The translations under genes were made by a program, and so were the position numbers. A stretch of DNA of 64,000 nucleotides from Blattamonas nauphoetae (taxonomy: Eukaryota; Preaxostyla; Oxymonadida). The stretch lies in the NCBI GenBank assembly GCA_033064195.1, contig JARBJD010000030.1, positions 248,001 to 312,000 of the forward strand. The letters are read 5' to 3'. Below, piece after piece: positions 20,724 to 32,363 of the stretch (position 1 is its first letter; each line of letters starts with the position of its first letter). The notes under the pieces are model-generated. The model ran no database searches. It was not told the DNA's origin and saw nothing but the letters and a program-made list of their open reading frames with translations.

Positions 20724-22765
20724 ATGCAAGCAGATGTACGAATGGAAAGTAAGCAAGCTGGCCATGAGCAAATCATCGATGGCCTCAAACGAATTTATCG
20801 TGAAACAATCCGGCCATTTGAACAGATGGCACACTTCGAGCAGTTCCACAGGTACTTCTTTATTCTGTAACTTCAACTTCCGTTTCTCCAAATCTCAAGT
20901 GTTCCCTGGAGAGACTCTGATTTTGATGCTAACCCTATGATTCTTCTCTGTGGTATGTATTCTTGTTCTTATAAGAGCCTTTTCAGGACAATATTCGGTG
21001 GGAAAGGTTGCGAACCCTCCTTTTCATTCATTCATCTCAGACCAGTTTTATTGAATTCTTACTCGGACGTGGATATCCAGGTGTGTTTAATTCATTCATC
21101 TATGATTTATTTCAGGCCAGCTCATTGGGTTTGTTCATTTCCTTAACTCGAACACTTTGTCATCTCAGTCCTGAGCCAACCACAGACAAATTTGTTGCAG
21201 TCTATCATGGTGAACAAGATGCCCAAATCCCCGGGTATCATTATTCTTTATCATCTTCGTCAGGAACGCTGCCGCAATGCAGAGCAACCTTCCCTTCCAA
21301 ACATTGGAGCGATTTGGTGCGAACTTCCTCAATCGCTTCCAGGTCTCGATGTGCAACTCAGACTTCCTGCGGCGTGTCACTCTCATCGATTCGCCCGGTG
21401 TTCTCAGCGGTGAGCAGCAAAGACTCGGCCGCGCATATGACTTCACCGCTGTCGTTGAGTGGTTCGCGCAGAGTGCTGACATGATTCTTCTTCTCTTCGA
21501 CGCCAACAAGCTCGACATCAGCGACGAGTTTCGTGGAGTTATTGACGTCCTGAAAGGGCAGGAAGATAAGACTCGCGTCATTCTCAACAAAGCCGATGGT
21601 CTCAGCACTCAAAATCTGATGCGTGTGTACGGTGCCCTCATGTGGTCTCTTTCCCGCGCCTTCAAGACCCCCGAAGTTGTCCGAGTGTATTGCGGGTCCT
21701 TCTGGAACCAGCCGCTCAAATCGACGGATAACGAGAATCTCTTCAAGACGGAAATGGCCGACCTCTTCCATGATCTCGGCCAGCTTCCCAAGGCTAATGC
21801 CCAACGCCGTGTCAATGAGCTCGTCAAAAGAACAAAACTCTGCCGAGCCATCGCTGCCCTGACCTCCTACCTCAAAGACACGATTCCCGTCTTCAGCAAA
21901 GAAAAGAAAAAGGCCGAGGTATTCGTTTCTGTCTCTCACTTCTTCGTAGACCATCGCCAACCTCGGCAACATCTACCAAAACCTCGCCGCTCAATACGGC
22001 TTCTCTGTCAACGATTTCCCGGCTGTTTCAGCAATGCAGAAACGTCTGCAGCGCCTCGATTGGTCAGCTTTCAACAAAATCCCGCTCGAACAGTTCCAGC
22101 GAGTGACAAATGTTTTGTCGACCATCCTCCCTCAACACCTCCAACTCCTCCAAAATGAGCAAACCACTGAATATCTCAATCCGTTCGATCTTGCCGCCAA
22201 GTATGGAACGAAGTGGTCGATTGACGAGAAGGAGGAGACGCGCTACAGAGACACCTTCCTCAAGCGCGCTGGATTCGATCCAAACAAGCCCAACTTCGGA
22301 GCCCCGTATGGCACGAATGCACTCGACGCTAAACTCGATGGCGACTCGCTCTATGCCTTCTTTCAGAAGACAGGGATCCCTCCCGAAGGACTCAAAGAGT
22401 TGTGGCGGATGTCGGACTTGGACAGGGATTCCAAACTGTCCTACCCTGAATTTGCAATTGCCTTGCACTTGCTGAAGTTGGCCAGAGACAATAAAGGCCA
22501 GCTTCCTCTCTCCCTCCCTCCCGAGTTCGTGGCGATGATCAACCGGCAGTTCAAGACGAAAACAAGCGAAGGACAGACAGCCCCTCAGCCTCCGCCTGCC
22601 CAAATGGCTCCCCCTCCCGTTCCCTCCCACCAGCCTCCGACCGCCCCCAACCGGCCTCCCCCTCAGCCGTACCAAGCACCACCAGTCAACCCCAACCCTC
22701 CCTCCCAAATCCCGTCCAAGCCAGACGAGGACGACGATCTGCCTCTTGAAGCCACTTCCTATTAA
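20724..22765 (+). CDS. EHD-family membrane-remodelling ATPase
   Basis: Dynamin-like ATPase that tubulates endocytic membranes. Seven introns of 29-48 nt (20852-20899, 20954-20987, 21008-21041, 21081-21115, 21129-21168, 21235-21263, 21919-21949) leave a 596-aa protein. The P-loop GQYSVGKTSF is split by an intron. GPEPTTDKF (switch 1), DSPGVLSG (switch 2) and LNKADG (the NKxD motif) are intact, as is the DYDFA-equivalent GRAYDFTAVVEWF. The helical domain ends near 440. A C-terminal EH domain follows (YRDTFLKRAGFD, WRMSDLDRDSKLSYPEFAIAL with its calcium-loop-like Asp residues), then a Pro-rich tail. EH domains bind NPF peptides. Plant and protist EHDs often carry the EH domain at the N-terminus, so this follows the animal order. 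Confidence 0.93.
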
Positions 22766-23749
22766 TTTCTGTTGAGTCTTCATTTGCATCCACATCATTC
22801 TACATTCTTGATACTTCCCGTTGTCATCAACTTGCTCACCCACAATCCTCTTGCTCTCCATCCATCCATCTCACCCAGCTGGAAGCTGAGTGAGTGCTAT
22901 TGTCACTGGACACCCTCAAGGCCAGTGAACACTCTGTTTATTCCTGTTATACTGCCCGACATGACGACTTGATTCGGCTGTAAAACGGTTGTATTTTACT
23001 GAATAAAGAGACAATGTGTTTCACTTTTCTATCAAAGATAATTTAGAGAGGTAGAGACCTTGTGACAAAAAATTGGACATCAAAAATTTCTGAATGACGT
23101 GAAAACTGTAAAATTAAAAAAATGATGGACATGTTCTTCACGACATGACACGTGATTCACTTCATCCTACTTGATCCCTCGAACTTTAAATTTTTTAACT
23201 CTACGAGAGTAACACTCGAGGAGGCTGTCACTGAATGAGAGAACGCTGATTCTAGTACTTTCTTGTGGGATCGAGTTCTCACCTCCCACGATTTTTGGAT
23301 GAAGGAAGGCTATTCATTTGCATGTCACATTTCTTTCATCGTATTTTGGATTGATTCGGCTGTATTTCACCAAACGGATGTAAATCAAGATTTGATTAAT
23401 CATTCAATGAAACCGATCAAACCTCAATTGAAAATCTGAAGAGACCACTCTTACTAGAAAACAAGTGTATGCAGTTTTTATCCTAAGTATCTCTTGTCTT
23501 ATCCCATTTCGGTTCATTTTCTTCTTTCTTTCGGGTTAAGGACCAACTTCGGGTTGTATTGGGGACTATAAAATGAATTCTCAACTCTCTCTTGTTCTGT
23601 CAAAAAACAAAAATTGTAGCTGGATCAAGTCGCCGTGACGGGCAGTATAGTTAATGTTCCTTGCCTGCACGTCGTTCAGGTCTGTCTCGTCAACAATTAA
23701 CAAAGAGCATTTTGAACAATTCCAGCAACTAAGAAATGAGGGCTGAACT
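22766..23749. other. intergenic region, about 980 bp
   Basis: No open frame worth calling. A poly(A)-like AATAAA sits at 23002-23007. A GACTATAAAATG word at about 23564-23576 resembles a TATA box but has no gene just downstream. TTGATTCGGCTGTA occurs twice, near 22970 and 23351. I recognise no snRNA or snoRNA, though the segment 23560-23710 could hide a small RNA gene. Confidence 0.4.
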
Positions 23750-25739
23750 CTATTCGCCGAGGAGGGCGTTTGCTACTGTTGTTGCATTTAGTCGTCTGAG
23801 ATCTGTGTAGTTCTGCCCCACACCCACAAAAACGATGGGATGTCCTGTGAGGTACACCATCGACAGGGCAGCCCCCACTTTGTCGTCGATGGCGTCGAAT
23901 TTCGTGAGGACGATCCCATCAATCTCTCGCTCTCTGCCCTGGCCACGGCAGCCCTCCTTCATTTTGTCGTTGAAGGTCATCAGTTGATCCACACCGTCGT
24001 TCCCAACGAGAGCCTCACCCACAAACAGCACGAGGTCCGGCTTGTTTACATAAACCAGCTTTGTCAGTCCGTTCATCAGCGCCACGTTCTCCTGCATCCG
24101 CCCTGCCGTGTCGATCAGCACCACATCGTAGCCGTGATCCTTGGCAAAGGCAAGTGCCTTCCCCGCGACGTCGGACGGGTCTTTGCCATATCCTGTCTCG
24201 TAGACGTACACATCCAGCTTCTGCGAGTGCACTCTGAGCTGCTCCACAGCACCGGAGCGGAAGGTGTCGCACGCAGCGATCATCACCTTCTTGTTGTTGT
24301 GCTTGAGGTAGAAGGCCACTTTGGAGAGCGACGTGGACTTGCCCACGCCGTTCACGCCGCAGAACACGATCGAGTACGGGCGACGCTCGGCTGTGTTGAC
24401 GGCATCGATGTCGTTGAGAACGTCGATGGAGCGAGAGGGGGTGAGGATCTGTTCGATGGACTGGATGAGGGTCGATCGCAGGAGGGTGTTGATGTCTGTC
24501 GAAGGAGGCTAAGAAAGGGTTGAGGAACACACTTCCACCAATTCCTGCTTTCTGACCAACAAGCTGGGCTGTGACTGATTCACAAAGCTTCGTGGCAATG
24601 ACAGTCGCCACATTCTTGGCAACTAGTTCCTGGTGGAATTTCTGCATGACTTTGTCGATTTGTTCCTTTTCGAGCTGAAAATGGGGAAGAAAACGACGAC
24701 GGGGAAGAACATGAGACTGCAGAAGGGCAGACAGTGTTTCCTTTGAAGGAGAACATGCTGAGGAGACTCTTCTTCGGTTTGTCGTCTTTGGGCTTCACAG
24801 GCCAGTCATCAAGCTTGATGTCCTTTGGATCAGGCATGGGAGGGGATGACTATCGATTGAGAGAAGGAGAAAAGAATGAGGATGAGTTGTGAGAACTGTT
24901 GAGACAGACAGCTGGACTTGGGGATGGCGAAGAGTCCTTGGGGCCCATCTTCTCTTCATATATTTTTGAGTAGTCGAGTGATTTTGCCTCTTCTTTTGAG
25001 GTCTTTCCATCCCACACACGACCTTCTTTGTTTGGTGTTTGTCGAGATGGAGATGACGATGGGTTCCGCTGTCGAGGCTGATATTTCGGCTTTGGTTTCG
25101 CTTTGGCCACTGGACGAATCCCAAGCTGAGCAAGATAATCTTCCTGGCTCATTTCCTGCGTCTGATTTTGGTCAGTCTCTGTTGCTGGTTCTTTCGTTGG
25201 ATATTGGGCTGAGCTTGCTTCTGGTGTTCCTTGAGTGTTTGATTGAGGCGAATCAGGATGCTGCTGGAAGACCACAGGCTGAACAGGAACAGCTTGGGCA
25301 CCCTAAATTTTCAGAGAGGAATGTGAGGCGATAGAGGGTGTGGTGACCAAAACTGACTGGTACATACCAATGACCGCTGCGTGTATTTGTTCATAAGATC
25401 ATCAAACTCGTGAGTAAAATCGAATTGAATCTTAAATCGTGGGAGGCGATGGTGACACAAATGAAGGAATTTCATCTTTGTTTCCTCCAAAAGCTCATCG
25501 ACATAGTCCATAATGACGTAGCTTTCATACGCACATGCAAATACAAGATCGAGTTCATTTGCAAAACTCCATTGGAGGATGTAGTTCTCTCTTCGAAAGT
25601 TTCGTTCTGTTTTCTTCTGTTCCATGAAGACAGAGCGAATGAGAACATTTATGAGTGACATAAATGTAGCTTTCAAATAGTGTTCAGTCTGCCAGAGGAT
25701 GAGTCCTCCTTTAGTGAAGATTGTGAAGAACTGGACCAT
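23750..25739 (-). CDS. SRPRA: signal recognition particle receptor subunit alpha
   Basis: GTPase that receives the SRP-ribosome complex at the ER membrane. Five exons encode 594 aa (human 638). The N-terminus ([15 protein letters not shown], then LIRSVFMEQ and the VDELLEETK helix) is the SRX domain that binds the beta subunit. A Pro/Lys/Gln linker leads to the four-helix N domain ([17 protein letters not shown]) and the G domain with [27 protein letters not shown] and TKFD. Introns are 25303-25367, 24850-24909, 24675-24732 and a remarkable 22-nt one at 24509-24530, without which the N and G domains are out of frame. The ending [11 protein letters not shown] is the usual FtsY/SR-alpha terminus. 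Confidence 0.95.
24509..24530 (-). other. 22-nt intron in SRPRA
   Basis: Reads GTGTTCCTCAACCC and ends TTTCTTAG on the minus strand. It separates AGIGGS from [10 protein letters not shown]. Its length is 1 modulo 3, so it must be removed to join two regions that are both clearly homologous to SR-alpha. It is the shortest intron I find here. Confidence 0.8.
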
Positions 25740-25940
25740 GTCAGATTTAATTAAGGGGGAATCATCTCAAAACCAACAGACGCCACAACCCAATTTCCCT
25801 GATAGTAAATGTGCATCCAGAAAAGGATGCAAAGTAAAAGTGGAAAATGAAAGATAAATGAGAATTGTAAAGTTTGAAAAAGAAAAACAAGATGTGAAGT
25901 GGTAGCACATGGTGCAAAAATAAACCCCAGGATAGTCAGA

Positions 25941-26993
25941 TCACTCTGATGGACTAGGAATGGAAAATGGTTGTTGAGGAATTGGAGTGCTCTCAGAATC
26001 TTGATGTTCGGAAGGACTTTGCGAGGGTTCTTGTACAGACTCATCCTTGGAGTTTTGGTGGGTCTCCATTGGCTGAGAGGATGGTTGTTGGTGTGGTAAC
26101 GTCGAGGGCTGTGATGTTGATCCACGAGATCCGTCAAACAGTTTGTTTGTGGCATTCTGCGTCCAGCTGGAGAATCCGCGCCAAAGCTTCCCCATTCCAG
26201 TGGCAATGGCCTCAACACCTGCCTCAATCGGATCATTTTCTTCGACTCGTTCTTGAAACTCCTGAGTTTTCTGTTCAATCACTTGTTCCCCGATTTCGAG
26301 GTGTTTTCTTTCTCCATTCTCCCGTGGTACACGAGATGACTGGTGTCTTTCTACAAAAACGAATGAAACGAATGGTTAACACCACACCATCAAACTGTTG
26401 AACAGAATCCACAGCTTTTTTCCCCAATTCTTTTGTAGCGTTCCAGATAGATGAAAAGAGTCCTTTCTGTTCCTGTGGAGGGGTAGGAGTGGGCGAAATC
26501 TGTTTTGTTTCTGGAACATTTGATGGTGGGACGGTAAATTGTGTTTGAATCTGCGGTTGATGTTCCTGTGGAGGATCAGAATGAATTTGTTTTGGTGTCT
26601 CTTGAGGCGTCTGGGAATCACCATCTTCAACAAGAGTCTTTGAGATGATTTCACCCTTGAGATCACCAGGCTAAAGAAGAATGATGAAGAAGAATGAATC
26701 CAGACCAAATCTTGGCTAACAGAAATTTTTGAATCTCCAACGACAACATCTTGAAGAACAATAGCAATTTGAATACTTGACTGATCTTCAAAGTCGAGTT
26801 GAATGTATCGTTGTGGTCCTTTGTCGGTTTTTACCATGATGTCAAAACATGATTTAATTGTTCCACAATAGTCGAAAAAAGAATAAATTTCAGATGCTTT
26901 TGTATGACTCGTGAGACCCCAGACAAACAATGATGATTCCTCCGTCATGTTGCGAGACTTGGCCCACATTTCTTCCTTCGAAGATTCTCCCAT
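25941..26993 (-). CDS. single-RRM protein with disordered tail
   Basis: Three exons; introns at 26671-26720 (50 nt) and 26351-26387 (37 nt). From ATG 26948 the product is 306 aa. An upstream in-frame ATG at 26993 would add 15 residues, and I cannot choose between them. Residues 5-80 (from the second ATG) form one RRM (SLFVWGL as RNP2, RYIQLDFE as a weak RNP1). The remainder is Pro/Gln/Ser-rich with two short amphipathic pieces (LFSSIWNATKELGKKAVDSV and GMGKLWRGFSSWTQNATNKL) that look like paralogous repeats. RNA binding is likely; the process it serves is unknown. Confidence 0.75.
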
Positions 26994-27025
26994 TCCTCTC
27001 CAACATTCGGTAACAAAAGCTAGTT

Positions 27026-29209
27026 CTATCGATACGAGAGAAGTGGAAACCCCGATAGAATCATATTTTTGCGTGATAGTTCTTCTGGAAATGTGTTGAT
27101 CATGACTGAATACGGGGACTCTGTCGAGGTCAAGAACGGTGAGAGCCTGAACGAACTGTAAAGCAATGCAGCAAGTCTCGCTCTTCGCTGGAAGAGGTCT
27201 GGATTACGTGCATTGTTCATCTCGCACAATCGTCGCAGGAAGGCAAGTGGCTCAAGAGCAGGCGACGCAGCTTCGAGAACAGCGACGAGGCTCGGAGTGG
27301 GGTCGTCCGTCTTCGTCCTCCTCTCGCCCTCGCCCGCCGAGGCTGGCTGTGTGTCCTCGGGAAGCACAGCGTCGATGGCCCAAAACGTGTTTGTCTCTTC
27401 GACCATCGCGAAGGACGGGTGTTTGTTGTAGCAGCAGGGGACGACGAAGAAGGGCGAGTGGGTGTGGCGAGCGAGGCGGATGGCGAGGTCGCTCAGCCCG
27501 CCGCACGAATGAAGGCCGAAGAAGCAGAGGCGATGCTGCTGAGTGAGTGCAGGGGCAGACGCGCCGATGGACGTGCTGTGTGCGAAGAGGAAGGAAAGGA
27601 AGGACGTCGACGCTGTTGAGGGCTGGCTGGGATGGTCCAGAAAGTTGAGGAGAGTGGAGCAGTCGCAGTGCAGGAAGTGAACTCGTCCGGCGAGAGAACT
27701 GCCGGTCTGTTTGGTTACACACTTCTCGTCCAGCCACGCGCGGTTTTTCTGCTGCCACTCAGCCACTGCGCGGTGGGCATCCGAGCTGGTCTCGCTGAGC
27801 TGTCTGACCACGCCGAGGCCAGCTTGGAGGGCAGTCTGGTTGACATCCACAACAACAGCCTCGACGCCGAAGAGCAGCGCAGCACAAATCGAGAACAGCC
27901 CGTTCCCACCCGCAACGTCAATCAGGATTGTGTTGCGGTGGGTCGGGTTGTGGTGCAGGTGGAGGAAGGACGACAGAAAGTCTTCCAACTTGGCGACCTG
28001 CGGTGTCTTCTTGGTCGAGTAGAACTGCTCGATCTCGTCCTCTCTTGTTGGTGTGGGGCGCGGCGGTTGGGCAGCTTGGAGGGTGTTTGTGATGATCGTG
28101 ACGAGAGTGTGGGTGACAGGATCGATGGCAGCAGGCGTGGAGAGCGGCGAGACGGCGTGTGGGGGAGGCAGGGCGTGCGGGAGGAGGGCGCGGGCATTCG
28201 ACGAAAGGTGGATGGTGCGGAGGGCGGGTGTGCAGGCGGCGAGGAGCGAATCGAACAGTCGCTGCTCTTCTGCGCTGAGTGGAGAGGGAGTCCCTGCCAC
28301 GTTCAGCAGCTTGCGAGCGTCTGCGGAGATGACCTTGCGAGTGATGGGGTTGTAGAGCGAGGAGTGGCGGTGGAGAAGATGGACGAGGACGGGAAGAAGT
28401 TGGGGTTTCGTCAGATCCTCACAATCGATCTGCGAAAGGGGAAGATGCGGGGAGAGTGTTTGGAGTGGTGATGACGCATCCCCCGTCGAGATCATCTGGC
28501 GAAGCTGATGAAGGTGGATGTGTGATATTTCCGTGTTTTCGACGGAACAATCGCAGTGCATGTTGTAAAAACGACGATAAGCGCTGAAAAGGGACGTTAA
28601 AATGGGGGAGGAAGAGGGGCTGAAGGCAGAGTCGAGGAAGAGAAGCCTTGTCGCATCACCATCCGATGCTTTCCCATCCGACCAGAGCTGAAGAAAGGTC
28701 CATAGAGAATCCTCTTGAATTTGTGGAAGTTGAAGAAGTTGAGCAGCTGATGCATATATAGAGGGTCGGCCATTCTTTGATAGCCCTGGATTCCCACGAA
28801 GAAAGATCGTTGACGATTGTGCAGCAAGGGGATGTAATAACGGATCTATAGTCCTAGAAGAGGGAGTATGTTGGTGTGAAGTGTCAGGATGAGGAGTTTC
28901 GTTTGATGTTGGCGATTCTGAAGAGAGAAGTTTGAGATTCTGGTCGATGATGATTTGGATAATGTTGTCGCTGTTTTGCGATGACTTACTGTTCGGTTGG
29001 GTATGTGCGTCGTGAGGTGGAGAATAGACTTCCGTAAACGGAATTACATCGAGAAAAAGGACCAATTTGTGACTACGGCGACGATGGACTCGACAGACGA
29101 AAGCAACTTCATCCTGGATAAGATAAGGGCCTCTCTGATTCTTTGGAAGTGACGATGAGAGTTGAGAAAATGATGGAAAGGAATGAATGAGGCATTGGTG
29201 TATTGACAT
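27026..29209 (-). CDS. METTL25/RRNAD1-like methyltransferase
   Basis: A single exon of 727 aa with higher GC than its neighbours. The C-terminal half is a Rossmann methyltransferase: the SAM-binding motif I reads IDVAGGNGLFSICAALLFG, the acidic strand end VVVDVN follows, and later FFGLHSCGGLSDLAIRL and VVPCCYNKH recall the HACG and PCCYxK motifs of METTL25/RRNAD1 proteins. The Cys-Cys pair is characteristic of that family. The N-terminal 400 residues have no domain I recognise; they begin with a beta-rich piece (EVAFVCRVHRRRSHKLVLFLDV). Human METTL25 proteins are reported as protein or RNA methyltransferases with limited characterisation, so the substrate is left open. Confidence 0.7.
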   Translation of the reverse strand: MSIHQCLIHSFPSFSQLSSSLPKNQRGPYLIQDEVAFVCRVHRRRSHKLVLFLDVIPFTEVYSPPHDAHTQPNSKSSQNSDNIIQIIIDQNLKLLSSESPTSNETPHPDTSHQHTPSSRTIDPLLHPLAAQSSTIFLRGNPGLSKNGRPSIYASAAQLLQLPQIQEDSLWTFLQLWSDGKASDGDATRLLFLDSAFSPSSSPILTSLFSAYRRFYNMHCDCSVENTEISHIHLHQLRQMISTGDASSPLQTLSPHLPLSQIDCEDLTKPQLLPVLVHLLHRHSSLYNPITRKVISADARKLLNVAGTPSPLSAEEQRLFDSLLAACTPALRTIHLSSNARALLPHALPPPHAVSPLSTPAAIDPVTHTLVTIITNTLQAAQPPRPTPTREDEIEQFYSTKKTPQVAKLEDFLSSFLHLHHNPTHRNTILIDVAGGNGLFSICAALLFGVEAVVVDVNQTALQAGLGVVRQLSETSSDAHRAVAEWQQKNRAWLDEKCVTKQTGSSLAGRVHFLHCDCSTLLNFLDHPSQPSTASTSFLSFLFAHSTSIGASAPALTQQHRLCFFGLHSCGGLSDLAIRLARHTHSPFFVVPCCYNKHPSFAMVEETNTFWAIDAVLPEDTQPASAGEGERRTKTDDPTPSLVAVLEAASPALEPLAFLRRLCEMNNARNPDLFQRRARLAALLYSSFRLSPFLTSTESPYSVMINTFPEELSRKNMILSGFPLLSYR

Positions 29210-29293
29210 TTCGGATAAAAGATATTGTGTGATGATCTTGATGTTTTGGCCAAAAAACGAAAGGGAAAACTTGAAAATGAGTGAAACGTGAAA

Positions 29294-30434
29294 TTACTGG
29301 TCTTGAGGTTTCTTTTTGGCTTGCTCCATGATGGACAGTAACCCCTCCAACGCTTTGAGTCTTCTCTGCTCCTCTGATTCATCAGAATCGTCTGATATCC
29401 TTGCAGCCTCCTGTTCTTGGAAGCGCCGGAGTGCTTCAATTGCTTCTGATCTTTTCCTCTCATTCTCTTGTGCCTTTTCTTCTGCCTCTCTGGCCTTTTC
29501 TGATTCCCTCTGCAACCTCCACCTTTCTCTCATCGATTCCTGGAAAATAAAAGAGGGATGAAGTGAGGATATCAAAAAATAGCCATACACTGCGTGACAT
29601 TGACATTGGAGGAGATTGCTCTAGGTTTTGTGGAGGTGGTGAGATTGATGCTGCTTGAGGCGAGATTGATGCTGCCTTTGGCGATGGATTGACAAGAGGC
29701 TCTGAAGCCTCCAGTTCCATCACTGGTTGAGGCATGAGAGGGATGTGAGGTGCAGCAAGTGGAGGTGGTGATGTGAGAGTGGGTTGTTGGGATGAAAACT
29801 GTTCCCTCTGAGTTTTTTCCCATTTCTCGCGTGATGAGAGCTAAGTAATACAGAAAGAGAAGTGTTTTGCGTAATAATAGAGGTATACAGAATGACTGAG
29901 AGAATGCACAGAAGGAGGACTTTGAGAGCCATGCCCAGATGATTGTGATGAAGTAGACGACGGATATCCAACAGAAGATCGCTGAGCAGGAGATGGCATT
30001 GAGAGACTTGATGACAGAGGCGGAGAAGCTTTGTTCTGTTTTGGAAATTTGTTGAGTTCAATTCTTTTGCTCAGTACTTCTGGTGTTAACCGTTGAAAAA
30101 GCCTAGATACGATGATAGAAAAAGGGTTTGAACCTATCAAGGGCAATTTGAACGTCAGGTGCATCCAAAACATCTCTGGAAAAAGAGGTGAAGAAAAAGG
30201 AAGCAGACAATATTTCATCCTGTGGAGATGGTAAAGATGAAAAAGTATTAAATCAAAAAGATAAGTGAGACATTGAGATGAAAATTTTCTCAAACTGTGA
30301 GGAATGGAAGAGAAGAGAGCGTGTTTTGAATATCCAATTTCCGGAGAGTGTCTGGTTATATTGAGGAGATATATCACAAGAAAATGAAGAAATCAGGATA
30401 AATCGAAAGAAAGACCTGTGGAAGAAGATGTCAT
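29294..30434 (-). CDS. Ser/Pro-rich protein with C-terminal coiled coil
   Basis: Seven exons, two of them tiny (30272-30288, 17 nt; 30209-30219, 11 nt), with introns 30289-30415, 30220-30271, 30176-30208, 30103-30133, 29841-29888 and 29540-29588. The spliced frame is 266 aa. The N-terminal 45 residues form a conserved-looking helical segment (NDEILDVLDAPDVQIALDRL, then TPEVLSKRIELNKF). The middle is disordered Ser/Pro/Gln, and the last 80 residues are a charged coiled coil (RESEKAREAEEKAQENERKR). No family recognised. The first intron ends TTTGAG, a weaker acceptor than the rest, so the 5' end is the least certain part. Confidence 0.6.
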
Positions 30435-30513
30435 TTGGGGAGAGTTTGGTAAACTAAGTGGTGGGCTGATCGAGTGTCTCGAGACTGTCAAACTTTTTTC
30501 TAAAGGACAAAAT

Positions 30514-32219
30514 ATGAACCCACAAATGGGTATTCCCTTTCTATTGTGCTTTTTCTAATTTTCAATATGTCCATTTCATCACTACTTCTATTTTTGTCGC
30601 TTTCATCTCCTCAACTATTTTCATTTTTTTACCCCTTAGATTCACAACCAATCCCCACAGGATACGCTCCAGAAGTTACCCCAATGCTGCCCGCACCGTT
30701 TCAGGAAGGACCTGTTGAAGGCCAAACAAATGTTGACTTCGCTCTCCAGGCAAACTTTGAGTACCGTCATTTCCTTCAAAGCCAGCTCGAGGCCATTTAT
30801 CGCCGACGCCAAGAGCTCCGTGTTGAAATAGAGAAGTTGCAACGAGTTGATCAGGTTGCTTTGTCGGCTCAGCCAACGAAAATCCCCGCTGAAAGAACCG
30901 CCACTCTCGAACTGTTCTCACTCGGAAGTGGATCTCGTCCAGATGATAACCAGGACACTATCAATCGCAGCAAGACTCACCCTCAAATTCCTCTGCAATT
31001 CAGAATCAAAAAATGGACCGACACTGAAAAGCACACTCTCCGAATCGCGATCCGTCAGCAGAACAGAGATTATTTGAAAAGAAAAGCTCTGGCCGACTAC
31101 CAAGCTTCAGCCAAGACAGATGCGGACAAAGAACACTATGAAACTACCAAGAAGAGCATTGATAGCATGAACATCAACGAGCTTGATGACACAGTCGAAC
31201 ATATTGATTGGGACCAGGTCGCCAAACAGCAGGTGATGTCTCGGTCTGCCCACGAATGCCGTATCCGCTGGATGAACGTCGACGCTCCGTGGATCAACCA
31301 CAGTGAATGGACAAAGGACGAAGACCGATTCCTCCTCCAGCTTGCTCAGCAGCATCAAGGCTACGATTGGCACATCATTGCTGAGCAGATGGCCCAACAG
31401 CGCGGCATCCACCGAACTCCCACGCAATGCTTCATTCGATACCAGCGGAGTCTGAACTCGAACCTGACGAAGAGCAAATGGACAGACGAAGAAGATCAGA
31501 TCCTTCAGCAAGCTGTGAAGTTGTATGGTCTGAAGAACTGGGGGCAAGTCGCCAACTGTCTTGAAGGTCGCACAGGCCAACAGTGTCTTCACAGATACCA
31601 GAAGACCCTCGACCCCGATATCAAAAAGGGAAAATGGGACTGGGAAGAGGATCGTCGTCTCCAGCTCGCAATTGCCATCTACGGACCAGGAAAATGGTCC
31701 ATCATCGCTGCTCATGTCCCAAAACGAACAGATGTCCAATGTCGTGAACGTTACTGTAATATCCTCGATGCAACGATTTCACATGAGGCGTGGAGTCAAG
31801 AAGAGGATCAGCATTTGTTGCAAGTGGTGGAACAAGTCGGTGTGGGAAAATGGAGCGAGATCGCAAGCATCATCAGAAACAGAACAGATTCTCAATGCTG
31901 GAAGCGTTGGAAAGCTCTGAAGAGAGACGATCTTGAACAATACCAACAGCGCATCCAACAGTATCGCATTATCAGCGGAATGATGCCCGGCCAGATGCAA
32001 TTCACGCTTCCTCCAGACGTTGAAGAACGCCTCCGTCTTGCTCATCAGCACTTCCAGCAACAAGCCACTGCATTAAATATGACTGATACAGCGTCAGGGG
32101 ACGATTTCCAGCGTGTATTGAACGCCATGCTTCAAGCAGGGGGTGAATTTGCCGAATCAGCACAGATGCTTGTGACTCCTCCTGTTATGCCTCAAATGCC
32201 CGAGCCAACCAAGGCTTAA
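30514..32219 (+). CDS. Myb-repeat factor resembling SNAPC4
   Basis: A 16-nt first exon (30514-30529) and one 110-nt intron (30530-30639) give 531 aa. A helical segment (ALQANFEYRHFLQSQLEAIY) precedes four to five Myb/SANT repeats at about 130-440. Their conserved tryptophans are visible (KWTDTEKHTL, EWTKDEDRFL, KWTDEEDQIL with LKNWGQVA, KWDWEEDRRL with GKWSIIA, AWSQEEDQHL with GKWSEIA). The order of a helical N-terminus with four-and-a-half Myb repeats is that of SNAPC4 (SNAP190), the DNA-binding subunit of the snRNA-activating complex. Other multi-Myb proteins such as REB1 or plant-type Myb cannot be excluded. It starts 79 bp from a divergent gene. Confidence 0.7.
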
Positions 32220-32363
32220 TCATCCACCTCACCATTCATGCTTGAGTGCATTGTTTTGAAAACACACAAGAATTAAGGGTTGAACAGCAGTGTTTGTCGT
32301 TTTTCTCGTCAAATATTCTGTAACTATCCTTCACATCCTTGTCACATGTTAGAACTGTGAATT

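Noticed and set aside
23560-23720. TATAAAA word followed by a possible snRNA
   Set aside because: I looked for U1, U2, U4, U5 and U6 signature sequences and found none; a lone TATA-like word is not enough.
27632-28471. 279-codon plus-strand frame
   Set aside because: It lies wholly opposite the METTL25-like methyltransferase, whose motifs are clear; composition is that of an antisense shadow.
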